The position numbers and the translations under genes were made by a program. A stretch of 64,000 bases of DNA from Mikania micrantha (lineage: Eukaryota > Streptophyta > Magnoliopsida > Asterales > Asteraceae): contig CM018697.1 in the NCBI GenBank assembly GCA_009363875.1, forward strand, positions 53,833,484 through 53,897,483, read 5' to 3'. Below are positions 43,951 to 56,440 of the stretch, one piece after another. Positions within the stretch are counted from its first letter, which is position 1, and each line of letters begins with the position of its first letter. The notes under the pieces were generated by a model that was not told the DNA's origin, ran no database searches, and saw only the letters and a program-made list of their open reading frames with translations.

Positions 43951-45193
43951 TGGTCTGATGATATTTGACTAACCAAAATTCGAATTTGGGCCAGTTTCAG
44001 GTCCAACGCATTCTAAAGGGATCCATAATCGGTATTGGGCCCAAACAATCACAACATTTAATTAGCCCAACATCCTAACCGGCTCCTATAACCCAATCGG
44101 CCCGACGCTTTGGGTAAGCCCAATTACACTTAACTCGGCCCAACCCAAATGTCTAACCCATCTTATTGAATGCGGGTCGCTTGACTACAAGGTTTAGGCC
44201 CAGTAGCCTATCCTCGGCCCATATGGGTGTGTTAATCGGCCCATGTATTGTAATGACCCAACAAGTTCGAGTTTAGCTCGTTAGGAATGAAATTGGTTCT
44301 AGACTTGACTAACACGTAGCTCGTTTAACTTAATTTGGTCCAACAGCTAAGGTTGACCCGTTTTACGTTTGATTAAGTTAAATATTAATCAATTGGGTCA
44401 CAATGACAAGTTAGGTCTAACATAAGACCCACGAGATCTAAACTTCAATAAAAACAATGTTAGGATTAACAACCGGTCTAACTTAGAATCTTTTAGTACA
44501 ATAACCACATGAAATCATTATAGGGGGATAATCATTCATTTGGTTAAACACAATTGAATATCTTTAAACAAAGATATCAATATCATGGGAGAATGACACT
44601 AGGGATGGAAAACAAGAACCTAAAGGTTATGGGTTGACTTAAATGTTAACACCTAAACCATTAGGAACTACAAGACTTATGACTAACCTAAATGGTTTAT
44701 TTAAACCATTAAGGTTAGTTACTCAGTAAGCTAACAAGAAAACACCAGAAACAAAAGGTTATCGATGGGCCCAAGGACGGCCCAATGGGTTTAATATAAG
44801 CCCATCATGTTTAATTACACTTTTCTTAAATTAATTATGATTTTCATGAAAAGAAAATAAATTATAAACCTTATCAACATAATTAAATGATTTTCCTAAA
44901 TAAATGAGTAACTTAAAAGATAATAAATTGAAAATGTTTTACGTAAATACTTTAAATGCTTCATGTGGAATTTGGGTTACTAATGGGTAATAGTTTAACT
45001 TAGATAGAAGAAATTTTAGAAACACACTAGTAATCTAGGACACGTAGTTGCACATCAAGACCAAACCATAGATACGACAATTTCTGTATATTTATCGTAT
45101 ACGAATTCTTCAAAATAACTCAGGTGCTAAAGATACTTAGGAAACAATCAAAGAGCGCGCATATCTTTTGTGGTTCATAGCACGGCAACACAG

Positions 45194-46366
45194 GTGAGTT
45201 CATTGCCCCTTTTCTAACATTTTGTTTTTAAAACGCGGGGCTGAGAAGCATGTGTAAACTGTTTATTAAATTGTTTACTTAAATGCTTTTAATTTTATAT
45301 GTTTACATATATATAAAAATGTTATCCTAGACCATGTCTAGGAAAATTTTATGCAGGTTTACTAACTGATTTACTTATAAATTAAGTGAATAATCAGATT
45401 TAAACTAAAAGATTTCAACAGATCAAAACATTTCAAAAGAATCACATCAAACATTTTGACAAAACAAGTGTGGGAGTTCAAGGAATCAAACTAAACATTT
45501 TGACAAATCAAATGGGTGAATTCAATGAATCAAATGAAACATTTTGGTGAAACAAGTGTGGGACTTCAACAAATCAAACAAAACAATCTTTGCAAAGACA
45601 ATGTTCAATGTTCTACAAATCAAGTGTTTGTTGAACAATGAATCAAGTGTACAATTGATCAATGAATCTAGTATTCTATGATCAACGAATCAAGTACATC
45701 TTGTAACAAAATCAGACGAATCAATAAATCATTTTTATGGGAAAGCCTGGGAAATATCAGAGATAACATACGCCAAAAACAGACGAAACATAAAATCCTG
45801 CATTTCAAGAAGTCCTGGCTAGACCGTTTGACTTGTAGGTCGTATATTTGAGGATATTTACAGATTCCCTAACTACTAAGTACCTAGATTGACAGACTAG
45901 TCTACTCGAGTATGACCAAAGGCCCCAATCATTAGGACTTAGATTTTATTAAATGTTTATTTATTTATTTAATTAAGCATTTAAAACTGTTTGTACAATT
46001 GCTGTGGTTGATCATATTTTTATGAGGAACTTATGGAATCAATAGAGATTTCAAATGATTGTATTTACAGGACAGAGAACAGAAGAATCATGGGTAAATG
46101 GTAGGGTAAAAATGCCTAATTATCATTAACAACAATGTCCTATGCGGATTAGTATGTGGTGGGATGGCGTCTGGGCGGGGTTGTAGCCTCGACTCAGGGG
46201 TATGCCCTATACATAAGCATGCCGATCTGGATGATATATGTGGTGTTAATGAGGTTGGGGTCTTTACCAAAGGAGACTTTCAAATCATTTTCAAATCATT
46301 TTCAAATACCAAAACTATATGAACTCACCAACCATGTGTTGACTTTATTTTTGCATGACTTCTCAG
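45194..46366 (+). other. Putative leader intron in LTR E
   Basis: ACACAG|GTGAGTTCATTG (donor 45194) and GCATGACTTCTCAG|GTGACG (acceptor 46366) bound 1173 nt. The donor 11-mer 45193-45203 is perfectly complementary to 46319-46329, 37 nt before the acceptor. TGTTGAC lies in between. Confidence 0.5.
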
Positions 46367-46720
46367 GTGACGAACAAGTCAACTGAAGAGTTATTTCTTT
46401 GGATTAGGTTAGCTGATAGAGGACCTAGCTTCTTGGACCTGCATTATTTTGAAGCATCATTATACAGTTTGTTTTGTATATCTTGTGTAGCTGCAAGATT
46501 TAAGACTTATGATGTGATAGGGGAGTTACATTGTTAAATTGTAAATTTAACTAATATAATTTAACTCTGTAATTCTGTTTTTTTTAGTAAGTTTCTCATT
46601 TATATATCATGTGCAATGTGAACAATCTGATCATTTCGATTATCATTTCGATATCGCGCCCCGGGAACTTTCCGCCCGTCGGGGAAACCCGATCCTACCC
46701 CGCCGGCTCGGGGTGTGACA

Positions 46721-47942
46721 GTTTGTAACAATGTGCTATGTGTTAACATGATCACATAGGACTAACAAGCATGCTAAGATCTTTAAAATGATAACTATTG
46801 TAGAACTTGCTAAAAATGGAACTTGCTATAAATAGGAAGTTGACCATAAACGTGATTTGTGTGTTTTGCACAGAACGAGCACGATCACGAATGTTACACT
46901 AATCACAATTGACACACGGTTCACCAATAGGTCATTGACTTGACATGGTCAAACACGAGCAAACACGGTCAATGTGGACCACCATGAGCAAACATAACAA
47001 CCGAGGGTTGTTGAGCACAAACACGAGCACAAACACAAACATAGTCACTTACACGAACTCACGTATGGTATACGATATAGGTAGCCGATGACCGACATGT
47101 TTCCCAAGCAGGAGCTTACGCATTCACGTTTTCTGACAATCACTAAGGTGAGTTTACGTCGCCTCTTTAACTCTTTTACAAACTTTTAAAATAGGGGGAG
47201 AATACTTGTTGAATCGAGTAAAACATTATTACGGTACAAACATATGTGTGTATGTTGTAATCATAACAAGCCCTCACAAAGTCTTACCGTTAATGTACAA
47301 ACAACGAGGTGAGTTTGAATAGATATGTTTTAGTTTGACGAACCCCACGTGGCACAATACTGACTGGAGGTCGGGACACATGAAATCTCGACCTATCTTG
47401 CCATGTTTTTACGAGACATGGCGGAGGTAAGGACTAACAAGTCTAGTTCGGTAGTGATGCACTGACACATGGAGCCTAGGGCTCGGGACTAACGTTTTAA
47501 TAAATAGCATGACACACGGTTTCTGATTATTATGTATGTATATCAAAACCTGTGAACTCACCACCCTGTGAACTCACCAACCTATGTGTTGACACTTTTT
47601 CTTAAATATGTATTCTCAGGTAACTAGCTGCATCTTGATAAGGATGCACGTAAGGGTCGAGCATATGAGCATGTGCATTCATATTATGTTCTTTTGAAAA
47701 CAAACATTTAAACTATGTAATTCTGACAATTTACCTTTCCGCTGCATGTCAAACATTTTACATTCCGCTGCTTGTAACTTAAATTTTCCGCTGGCTTTAT
47801 TTTATGAACTATTTGGTTGTGTTGTGACAAACATTGTATTTTGAAACGAATATAGAGTCGGTCTATATGATCATGAGCTGTGATTCTAGCCACATCATAC
47901 CATGTGTACTGACACCACACGTGGAAATTTGGGGGTGTGACA
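46721..47942 (+). mobile_element. 5' LTR of gypsy G, 5'-truncated by E
   Basis: About 1.2 kb ending TTGGGGGTGTGACA next to a PBS. It carries a shorter version of the leader-intron module: AAG|GTGAGT at 47148 and TATTCTCAG ending 47619 (472 nt), with AACTCACC twice (47555-47562, 47571-47578) complementary to GGTGAGTT at the donor, and TGTTGAC before the acceptor. The U3 is missing; the left end is the right edge of LTR E. Confidence 0.75.
47148..47619 (+). other. Putative short leader intron in LTR G
   Basis: GT-AG span of 472 nt with the shared 3' module. Pairing with the donor is 8 nt and possible at two adjacent sites; the second ends 41 nt before the AG. An alternative donor-like GAG|GTGAGTTT lies near 47310. 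Confidence 0.45.
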
Positions 47943-47945
47943 GAC

Positions 47946-47957
47946 TGGTATGAGAGC
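47946..47957 (+). other. Degenerate primer-binding site of gypsy G
   Basis: TGGTATGAGAGCC, one mismatch from the initiator-Met complement, directly after the LTR end and ACT. Confidence 0.75.
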
Positions 47958-48093
47958 CTTGGTTATAGAGAACTAGGTTTGCATGTGGTAAACTTAGACT
48001 ATAGCCATTGCTCAACATTAGACACTACGCTTAGACATTGCACAATACTATGATATTACAGTTATCTGTTACTTACTGACTTAAGATTACAGG

Positions 48094-49110
48094 ATGGCCA
48101 ACGATGATGCTGGGAGGAACCCGGGGAAACGCCCCACATGATATGAGCTGATGGAGGAGGATCGTCAGAGGATACGGGACATCGTGTCCCGGGTAGACGC
48201 AAAGAAGTCGGAGAGGGTACGGCTAACGAAGCGTGCTAGATCATGGAGCTGGTACCCTACGACAGTGTGGGATTGGAGTGAGTACCTCTTCCCCGACTAC
48301 AGAGTGATGTGCCGAGCGCACACCGACTTCTGGCACTTGGTGTGCCACTAGAGCAGGCTTTCGCAGCCCATGTCGCACGATCAGCCCGCGAAGTGCGGAG
48401 GATGCACGAGCTGGTGGAGGAGGTTAGAGTTCTCCGCAAGGAGAACCATCACCTCCAAGGGCAGGTGAACTACCTGCAGGAGCAAGTAGTGGACGAGATC
48501 ACAGCTATTCAGAACAAGACGGCACAGCTAGAGGAACAACAAGGGGAGATCGCCGCGGTGGTTCAGGAATACAGTGAACAGCTATGTGCGGTAGAAGTCG
48601 CAAATGATGAAAACCATGCGATGATCCAGGACGCCTGGGCAGGACAGTTTATTGTAGAGCCCGAGCAGGCAGGAGGACCCTCAGTTCGAGGCCGGGGATC
48701 TAGAGGAGGGGGACTTTGATGAGGATCCTGACCAGGATCCTAAGGAGGACAAGGACGACGGGCCTGCGGACAGTGGAGACTCACACTCCACGGTTGCCAT
48801 AGACTAGTTAGGCTACTTTATTTCAGTATTCTACTTTCAATGACCTGGGAAGATTTCACCAGGATACTACAGGAAGAGTACTACCCAAGAAATGAGATCA
48901 AGAAGCTAGAGGAGGAATTTTGGGTCCATAAGATGGTGGGCTCAGAGATAGAACAATAATGCACACAGTTCCATGAACTGTGCAAAATGTGTCCGGGAAT
49001 GGTGACCCCGGAGTACAAAAATGTTGAGCAGTTTATCAGTGGACTACCTAAGTAAATCCAAAGCATGGTCACAGCTTCTGACCCAACTATGATCCAACCA
49101 AATCCAAAGC
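48094..49110 (+). pseudogene. Gypsy G gag N-terminal part, broken
   Basis: From ATG 48094 (MANDDAGRNPGKRP, then a stop) through EEDRQRIRDIVSRVDAKKSE, a frameshift near 48340, then a long coiled coil (VRRMHELVEEVRVLRKENHH, LQEQVVDEITAIQNKTAQLE) and a Gly/Arg-rich end at 48720. The next recognisable piece is the last third of the capsid, TWEDFTRILQEEYYPRNEIK (from about 48842), with stops at 48958 and 49053. Most of the capsid domain is missing, so an internal deletion occurred near 48800. It is not functional. Confidence 0.72.
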
Positions 49111-49111
49111 G

Positions 49112-50958
49112 GTGGCACATGGAAAGCTACCCAAGAGGGACGAACATCTGAAGCCCCAAGACAGCCACAAATGGAAGTGGGAACCTAGCCACCACCAATC
49201 TCACTCATCACACCAACAACAATCAAGACCAGAACCTGCCAGAGCTTTCACTGCTACCCAACCTGACAACAAGGGGAAGTGTGTGTACGAGGGAAAATAC
49301 CCTCTATGTAACCGGTTTTCTAATCACCACTTCGGGCAATGCGAGCGGTATCGTTGCCTGAAGTGCGGGCGACATGACCATATGGCCAAAGACTGCAGGA
49401 CCAAGCTACCCAACAACAACAACAACCCCAACCACAACCAGAACACTCTTAGGGATGTTATGATTGTGGGAAACCAGGACATATGTGGAGGGAATGCTCG
49501 CAATTGAAGAAGGCTAGAGGAGGTGCAGCCAAGGGTCGTGCCTTCGAGATAGGCTCAGGGGAAGCCAAGGATGACCCAAACATAGTAACCGGCACGTTCC
49601 TTTTAAATAATGTCTATGCAAGTATATTATTTGATACCGGTGCCGATAGGAGCTTTATATCTAGTGAATTTAGCAAACTGCTTGATATTACCCCAACATC
49701 GCTAGATTATAAGTATACCGTAGAGTTAGCCGACGGCAAACTGATTGAAATGCAACACATATTTCAAGGATGCGTCATGGTTTGGCGGATCACGAACATG
49801 AAATCGATTTGATTCCGGTGACGCTCAAGAGCTTCGATGTGGTCGATGGAATGGACTGGCTGTCCACAAACCAAGCTGAGATCGTGTGCAACGAAAAGAT
49901 CGTACGAATTACGTTGCCGAGCGGAGCACATATCTCGATTCAAGGAGTACGACGAGGGATACCCCTAAACATCATGACTTGCATGAAGGCAAGCAAGTAC
50001 TTGCAGAAAGGGTGCACTGCTATACTAGCCCTTATTACCGAACAACCGAAGCAGGAGAAGAAGATCGAGGACATTGCTGTAGTCGGCGATTTTCCTGAAG
50101 TATTTCCTGAGGACATACCTGGACTTGCACCGAAACGACAAATTGAGTTCCAGATAGACCTCACTCTAGGAACAGCACCCATTGCTAAAGCTCCGTACGG
50201 ACTAGCGCCGACAAAGACGCAAGAGCTGTCTAACCAGCTGCAAGAGCTGTTAGAAAAGGGATTCATTAGACCGACCTTCTCACCATGGGGAGTACCGATC
50301 TTGCTCGTAAAGAAGAAAGACGGAACATTCTGTATGTGTATCGACTACAGGGAGCTGAACAAGGTGACGATCAAGAATCGATACCCGTTACCACGAATTG
50401 ACGACCTATTTGACCAGTTACAAGGGTGAAGCTACTATTCAAAGATCGATTTGAGATCGGGTTACCATCAACTGAGGATACAGGAAGGCGATATTCCTAA
50501 AACTGCCATCAGGACCCGATACGGACACTACGGATTTTTGGTCATGCCCTTCGGAGTGGCCAACGCACCAGCTGTATTCATGGACCTTATGAATCGAGTG
50601 TGCAAGCCGTATCTCAACAAATTTGTTATAGTGTTCATTGACGATATCTTGATCTACTCTAAGAATCAGGAGGAACATGCTGAACATCTAAGGCTTGTCT
50701 TGGAATTATTGTAGAACGAGCAACTATACGCGAAATTTTCCAAATGCGATTTTTGAAATCGCGAATTCCAATTCCTTGGACATGTGGTTAATGAGAAGGG
50801 AATACATGTGGACCTAGCCAAGATCGAAGCCATCAAAAACTGGCAAGCACCAAAGACTCCAACCGAAGTGTGGCAATTCCTAGGATTGGCAGGGTACTAC
50901 CGACGATTCATCGAGGTATTTTTCGATAATAGCACAGTCAATAACTCATGAAGAAAAG
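49112..50958 (+). pseudogene. Gypsy G pol 5' part: zinc knuckles, protease, RT
   Basis: Zinc region with CLKCGRHDHMAKDC and a second knuckle CYDCGKPGHMWREC split by a frame change near 49480. Protease SILFDTGADRSFIS (about 49620-49660). RT from QELSNQLQELLEKGFIRPTF and CIDYRELNKVTIKNRYP to VIVFIDDILIY (about 50625-50660), with a stop at about 50428 between LQG and SYYSKIDLRSGYHQ and further stops at 50714 and 50755. The last recognisable part is KTPTEVWQFLGLAGYYRRFI. RNase H and integrase are absent because copia D begins at 50959. The sequence is Tekay-like, distinct from A and B. Confidence 0.85.
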
Positions 50959-51563
50959 TGTAGGACCTATGGAACCCTAGGAAACAACTCGGTTCCTTAG
51001 GAGATCTGCTCAACAGCCACTGGAATAGTGCGAAATCTTATTCCAGGGTTTCCCAATCGAAACTAACAGTCACCGTGGCAATCTGACGATGAGGAGTGAA
51101 CGTTTTGATCGAAATCGAACACCATGGGGTGAGAATCGAAGTTAGACAGCAAGAAACAACTCAAAAACCTAAGGGTATGACAGAGGAGTGCACAGGGTGA
51201 GAGGGAGCTCGGACAGTTATGAAAAATTCTGTTTGCAGCTATATATATAAGTTGTACTCATTCGGCCGAATGAGTAGTGCAAAGTACTGATTTGGCAAAT
51301 GACTCAGGTGAATGAGCTTAGTCGACCGAATGAGTCATGCGGATGAATCATTCGTTCGCCCAAGACATTCACTATGCGTTCATTCGCCCGAATGAACTCA
51401 TTCTTAGGTATCGTTCGCACGAATGGCTCTATAACATATATAAACATAATAAACTCATTTAAACATATACGAACAATATAGAATGACTGATTTCATTAAT
51501 AATATCAACTTTTTACATCTAATCATACAAACTCCTGAATTAGGGACATTCTATGGACTAACA
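50959..51563 (-). mobile_element. 3' LTR of copia D
   Basis: 605 bp, TGTTAGTCC...GGTCCTACA on the minus strand. TATA (TATATATA, about 51240-51249) lies 320 nt into the LTR. Immediately upstream of it in U3 (51255-51430) is a cluster of CATTCG/CGAATG motifs including CATTCGGCCGAATG. The inner 198 bp match the partial 5' LTR closely (AACCCTAGGAAACAACTCG). Confidence 0.88.
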
Positions 51564-51578
51564 TACTCCCCCTTGGAC
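51564..51578 (-). other. Polypurine tract of copia D
   Basis: The minus strand reads CCAAGGGGGAGTA directly before the LTR start TGTTAG, closely like the PPT of copia C. Confidence 0.85.
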
Positions 51579-51719
51579 CTAGTTCTTCACGTTTCAGCAT
51601 CTTTCTTGAAATACTTGTCTGAGATAGCCTTCCTGTCAGTTCCGGCATGAATTCCAAACACTATGCATATCCGGATGACTCTCATGAACTGAAGAGCTTG
51701 CTCCATGTCTGCAACTTCA

Positions 51720-54303
51720 AAAAAAATCTAACATCTACACAATGCTTTCACATCTTTGTGTGACAGATTGTTCAGCCACATGGCATCAAATCTACACACC
51801 GTATCCCATTTGTTGTCTTTGCATAAAACAATTACTGCCTCTGCAGTTCTCCCATCATAGTACCACCATCGGAAACTGTCCAGAAAGTCTTGAGGCATCT
51901 TCCTAACGGAATCTTCTTCATGACTTTTGGAGGCAGCCACTTCAGGATTACTTTATGTTTGCGGGTATTCACATTAATCTCTGGTTGAGAGTATCTTTCA
52001 GGTTCATGAGGCTTAAAATTTATCCATCTCTTCCTTTACTCATACTGAATCTGCCTTGAGAACCAAGATGATATCCTTGAATCTTCACTGTAAAGCATCT
52101 TCAGACATGCTAGTTGATTTACCTCCTATCCGGGCAACGTCTTGAAGTCATGAGGATGTTTGAAGTACCGGATCCCTTGTTCTCTTTTGATTGCATAGCA
52201 TTGCAAGTCGTGAAAGTATGCCCAACTCAGAATTTGACCTCCGACCATGTATCCTTTGGTCCTGTATACTTTGGTGTGCGTAGTTGGCATCTTTGCAACA
52301 CTTTCCTTCTTCAAAACTTCCCAATATGCTTTCCATTCCTCTTTTCTTTTCTGAATGTCTTCTGCTGAAGACTCGTTGCCACTGGTCTTTTCGTCTATCT
52401 TACGTTTAAGCTCCTCCTTAGAATGTAGATCGAACAAGTCAGAAAATGTAGGCAGTTCCTCTTAAGCTGAAGTGTACTTTATGCCCTCTTCCTCTGTGAT
52501 GTCCTCCAGAATCACCTCATCAATGGCATCAAATGATTTTGGAGTAGGAAGATCAGAAGCAGGAATGCAAGCATCATCTAAAATCAATTCATCATGATTT
52601 AACCTAAACAACTCTTCAATTTGTTCCTTGGTGAGGCAATGTATTATCTCACCTTCCTCCTTGTCATAACTGACAGAGTGTTGAATGATGCCTTGAGCGT
52701 CCAAAATCATCGTCAGCTTTTCATCCAAAATACGTCTCACCGGCATCGCTTCAACCTCTTCGGTAGCTTTAGGTTCTTCAGATTGAGACGGAGGAGGCTT
52801 GGCAGCTTTATCATGCTTCATCTTAGTTCTGACTTTAGTGGGTGGAGTTTGCTCTTCTGCACTAGAAGAGCTTGCAGAACCACTACCAGCACTGTCGTCA
52901 TCATCACCAGAGTCATCATCTTTATCAGTTCCATCATAATCGACTTCTCCTCATGAGACTCATCTTTTTCTTCTTCGTCTTCTTCTTCTTCTTCTTCTTC
53001 TTCTTCTTCTTCTTCTCTGTCTGAATCATCGGAGGCAGGCTCAGAGGCCTCAAGCCTAGGAGTAGCATCTTTAAGGCTTTCAACTTGCTCATCTAGTCGC
53101 AACTTTTCAGCCTCAAGAACCAAAAATCCTGTCATTTAGGCCAACATCCGTCAGGGCCAGCTGGTTGTAATCATCCACAGACTTGAGCAACCTCTCCTCT
53201 AAGTCATCAGATTGGGCCTTCAAATCAGCCCGCTGGTCAGCTGCCTGTAGCAGTAGAGCATCCTGCTCACTGACCCTCTGAGTAAGTGGAGCAATTTGTT
53301 GATCATGCTCATGGTTCCTCTCCATAAATCTGAGAACCATACTATTCAATGTGTTAAGCTATTCAGCAACTAAGACAGTACGTATATAAGTATCAGCCCG
53401 TGTAGTGGAGGGACCAGAAGAAGCTGTGGCAGCACCAGAGGAGGTCAGAGGGATAATAATGACACGTGCAGGAGTAGCCCTTGACCTGGTCAGTGAAGAA
53501 GCTGCAACTGTTGCAGCGGATGTAGCAATTGTTGCGGCAGAAGACAGCTCTGACCACCTCTGTAGGACAAACCTAGTCCTCTCCTTTCCTCTATAAGAAA
53601 GAACTCTGTTAAGAGTAATGTCGTTCATGTGCTCCAATCTAAGAACATCTACTTTGGCTTTGGGTAGATCTGGCACATGTGCAGCAAATATCATCCGGAG
53701 AAACCTCGGATACAAAAGAACTTCCTGTCTCCCTTGAGGCAAACATTCTCCTTCATATGGGTAAAGACCATCTCCGAGAAGTTGAACGGAATGTTCAACA
53801 CTAGAGCCACAAATGCCCCCTATAGTGTCTTTCGTAGGTCATCAAAGCCACCACGCCTTGAGCCTAAGCAGTGAATGAGGACATGGCAAAGATGCTTGAA
53901 CTGAGGGCATATGAAGGCCTTGTTCAGCACTCCGGCCTCTAAATATCCATCATACTTGCATCGCATAAAGCAACCTCGAACAAGATATCTATCAAGCAGC
54001 AAAAGGCTGATCATGAGCGTCCTGGAAACCACAAACCTGTCTAAGATGCTCAGCAGAAACTATCACATCATGTCCACAGACTTTCCCTCTGATGACAGGA
54101 GGCGCTACCTCACAGTCAATATCAGCAGAGCTCCAGAAATCTCTCTGATGTGATAAATAAGGAACATGGACAGTAGAGATAGCTGGAAATATCCTGGAAC
54201 GCCTCAAGAAAGTAATGATCTCTGTAAAGTGTTGGGCATTCACTATGGTAAGATCCAGATGAGCACATATGTTGTTCTTGGGAACAGCTTTATACCCTGC
54301 CAT
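51720..54303 (-). pseudogene. Copia D accessory (third) gene, plant-transposon-protein/env-like position, broken
   Basis: From ATG 54303 the sense strand encodes NNICAHLDLTIVNAQHF, FLRRSRIFPAIS, RGKVCGHDVIVSAEHLRQVC, then after a frame change FMRCKYDGYLEAGVLNKAF and HVLIHCLGSRRGGFDDL. It continues through YPRFLRMIFAAHVPDL, coiled-coil segments (53113-53349), a poly-Glu tract, an acidic region (52462-52821), HPHDFKTLPG (near 52126) and MPQDFLDSFRWWYYDGRTAE (51728-51940). Total about 860 codons in at least six frames. The place between pol and the PPT is where SIRE-type elements carry their so-called env-like gene, but I see no convincing membrane segment. The N-terminal domain recurs at 10824-11293. 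Its function is unknown; I assign none. Confidence 0.7.
52968..53020. repeat. TTC microsatellite in the accessory gene
   Basis: About fifteen TTC/TTCTTC units on the plus strand, read as a poly-Glu run on the sense strand of the accessory gene. Confidence 0.9.
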
Positions 54304-55660
54304 ACTTAAACACAGAAAAATAACACATGTCAGTTCTGTTCTGTAGGCAAAAGAATCCAAATCAAAAATTTTGACCAAGTGTTCTAGTAGTGCGAATGAA
54401 GCACTGTTACACGAATGAGACCCAGGGAATGAGAATAGTGGCTGAATGAATGGTGTCATCCGGATGACACACGAATGAAGTCATTCGGTTGAACCAATTC
54501 ATTCGAATGACCACATGCTCCGAAAGACCTCATTCGGTCAAATGAACTCATTCGGTTGAACCTGTGGTGCAAATGGGTCTCATTCGGGCGACCAATGAAA
54601 TTCAAACACTTGATCGTCTAAAAATCCAAATAAGACCCTAAAACTAGTAATAATCAACACAGAGGGGTCCGAATAAGGTTATACAACCGATTTTAAGTTG
54701 ATTAATTATTTGACAGGTTATTTATGTGGAACAGTTACGAGCCAAAAAACCCTGAAATTTCGAACAGTTAGGGTTGATTCCTCGGTAAAATATGAAGCAT
54801 CTTGTTCCGATCATTACCTGTAATGATCAAGGTGTGAAAAATAGTCAGAGAATGGCATAATATGTGATGAAAATAGAAGAAGATGCTTAAGTGTGTGTTT
54901 CGGGCGAAGGAGAGCACTCCGTAAGGTCCGAATGAGGAAATGATGTGAATGAGCTCATTCGGCCGTAGAGCATCCTTTAAATAGAGGGACTCATTCGGTC
55001 ATAAGAACCGAATGACCTCATTCGGTCTAATCAAGCGAATAACGCATTCGCATGTATAAGTTCTTTCGTTCGTATGAGCCATACTCACACTCATTCGTGC
55101 GAAGGAACTCAGGACCCCAAAAACACAACTCTTTTTTAAATGTTGACATTTTGATCACAAAAAGATTATTTTTATGAAGTTCAGTCTGGTTGTTGATAGG
55201 CGAAGATGATTGAATATCTAAACCAACAAATGATCATTTAAAAACAAAACTAAAATTAAAAATCTTTTTGTGTTTTTCTGATAAACAAGCAACTGTACAA
55301 ACTGAAACTGAAATAAACAAAATACACATATTTTTGTTAGTAGCCTTTCAAGAAAATTGACACATACACCAGATCATGTCAAATAAGCATTCAAGAATGT
55401 TTATACTTATGACACATTTGACTTATGAAATGATTACTGATATATTTGTCCACTTTAAACCTGACAGTACTTTGCTTCTAAACTAATCAATGATCACTCA
55501 TGTTTTCTGACTGAGTTACCCCTTATACTCAACCAATCTAGATCAAAACGAGTTTAGAACTCATCTCCGCATAACTTAGTACCTAGCATCATAAGTTCTA
55601 TAAGGTTTCAATTTATTTTCTTTTTGTATTTTTCTTTTTGATTTGTCTCTCATGTTCAAC
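54304..55660 (-). other. Spacer upstream of the accessory gene with CATTCG clusters
   Basis: No frame. Two clusters of CATTCG/CGAATG motifs lie at about 54410-54610 and 54900-55100 (for example TCATTCGGTCAAATGAACTC and TCATTCGGCC). The first directly precedes the accessory gene's ATG on the sense strand. The remainder is AT-rich. Confidence 0.6.
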
Positions 55661-55668
55661 ACATTCTC

Positions 55669-56000
55669 ATGGACGGCTTCAGCTAGGTCATTACAAAACA
55701 ATATGGCACGTATACAGAATTGTGTTGACGAGATCAACTTGTTCAATCCAAATGGATGGCTTCAACTAGGCTGCAACCCAGAAATATGGCACATGTATGG
55801 AATCGAACTTATTTGATTTTTGTATGTTTCTTAGCTTATCCTATCTGAATGGACGGCTTCAGCTAGGCTGCAACCCAGCAATATGGCACGTGTACAGAAT
55901 CGGATTTATTTTTTATATTCTTGTTATTCAATCATTCTCATCTGAATGGACGGCTTCAGCTAGGTCTTTACAAAGCAATATGGCACGTGTACATACTTGA
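55669..56000 (-). repeat. Four spaced repeats with a CACGTG core in copia D
   Basis: ATGGACGGCTTCAGCTAGG followed by AATATGGCACGTGTACAGAA starts at 55669, 55752, 55849 and 55946 (spacing 83, 97, 97). The conserved part is about 52 bp; two copies have the perfect G-box CACGTG. They lie between pol and the accessory gene, so on the sense strand they could act as an internal promoter or RNA element. Confidence 0.85.
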
Positions 56001-56440
56001 ATTCATGAATCACTAGAAACCTCATAAGATCCTATGATAACAGGTGTATGCCTGATTTGAGTCAAAAACTGTTTATCCCTTAACTAGCTTTCAAACTGGA
56101 TCCCACAAATCAGACTTTCTATGCAATCACTAACAGTCAATTAACTTTTTTAGTCGGCCTATCAATACATCAGATTATAATTCTCATGTGCTATCAGTTT
56201 ATGCGTTCAATCTTGCATTTAAGACATGACAAGTTAACACATCACTTTCTTTAATAAGACTTTCTCATCATTTTTAAAAATTTTTCAAATGTTTTTGGTT
56301 TTTCAATTTAAACAACTTTTTCTTCCCCTAAAAATCTAAAACTAAAAATCTTTTTGATTTTTTGATTAAATGAAAGAAAAGTAACATAAATACTGAAAAG
56401 GTAAAATAAAACGCAAGAAAGTAACTAAGAAAAACAATGA
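56001..56440 (-). other. Spacer after pol with internal polypurine tract
   Basis: AT-rich with no gene. At 56331-56345 the sense strand has TTTAGGGGAAGA, about 100 nt past the pol stop and equivalent in place and sequence to internal tracts in copia C. Confidence 0.5.

Larger units (their letters stand above)
42254..46720 (+). mobile_element. 3' LTR of gypsy E (Tekay-type)
   Basis: 4467 bp, TGTAACAACAGTGCC...GGCTCGGGGTGTGACA. In order: U3 dyad (42574-42601), TATATAAA (43078-43085), CT-rich tract (43120-43165), CGAACC cluster (43483-43950), a GGCCCA/CGGCCC-rich stretch (44030-44240), putative intron (45194-46366), diverged 44-bp-type repeats (45430-45580), U5 hairpin (46199-46223), GC-rich end. 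Parts match B closely (AACGCGGGGCTGAGAAGCAT near 45232) and others match A, so it is a related subfamily. No protein is encoded. Confidence 0.92.

Noticed and set aside
48151..48719. Coiled-coil protein at the start of gypsy G as a host gene
   Set aside because: It lies directly after an LTR and PBS and before capsid and zinc-knuckle sequence, which is the Gag position, and it is frameshifted.
52621..52956. Plus-strand frames in 52.1-53.6 kb
   Set aside because: They are antisense shadows of the D accessory gene and its TTC microsatellite.
54304..54459. 52 extra N-terminal residues of the D accessory frame as a signal peptide
   Set aside because: They read through a CATTCG-containing untranslated stretch; the homologous gene starts at MA followed by the conserved domain.
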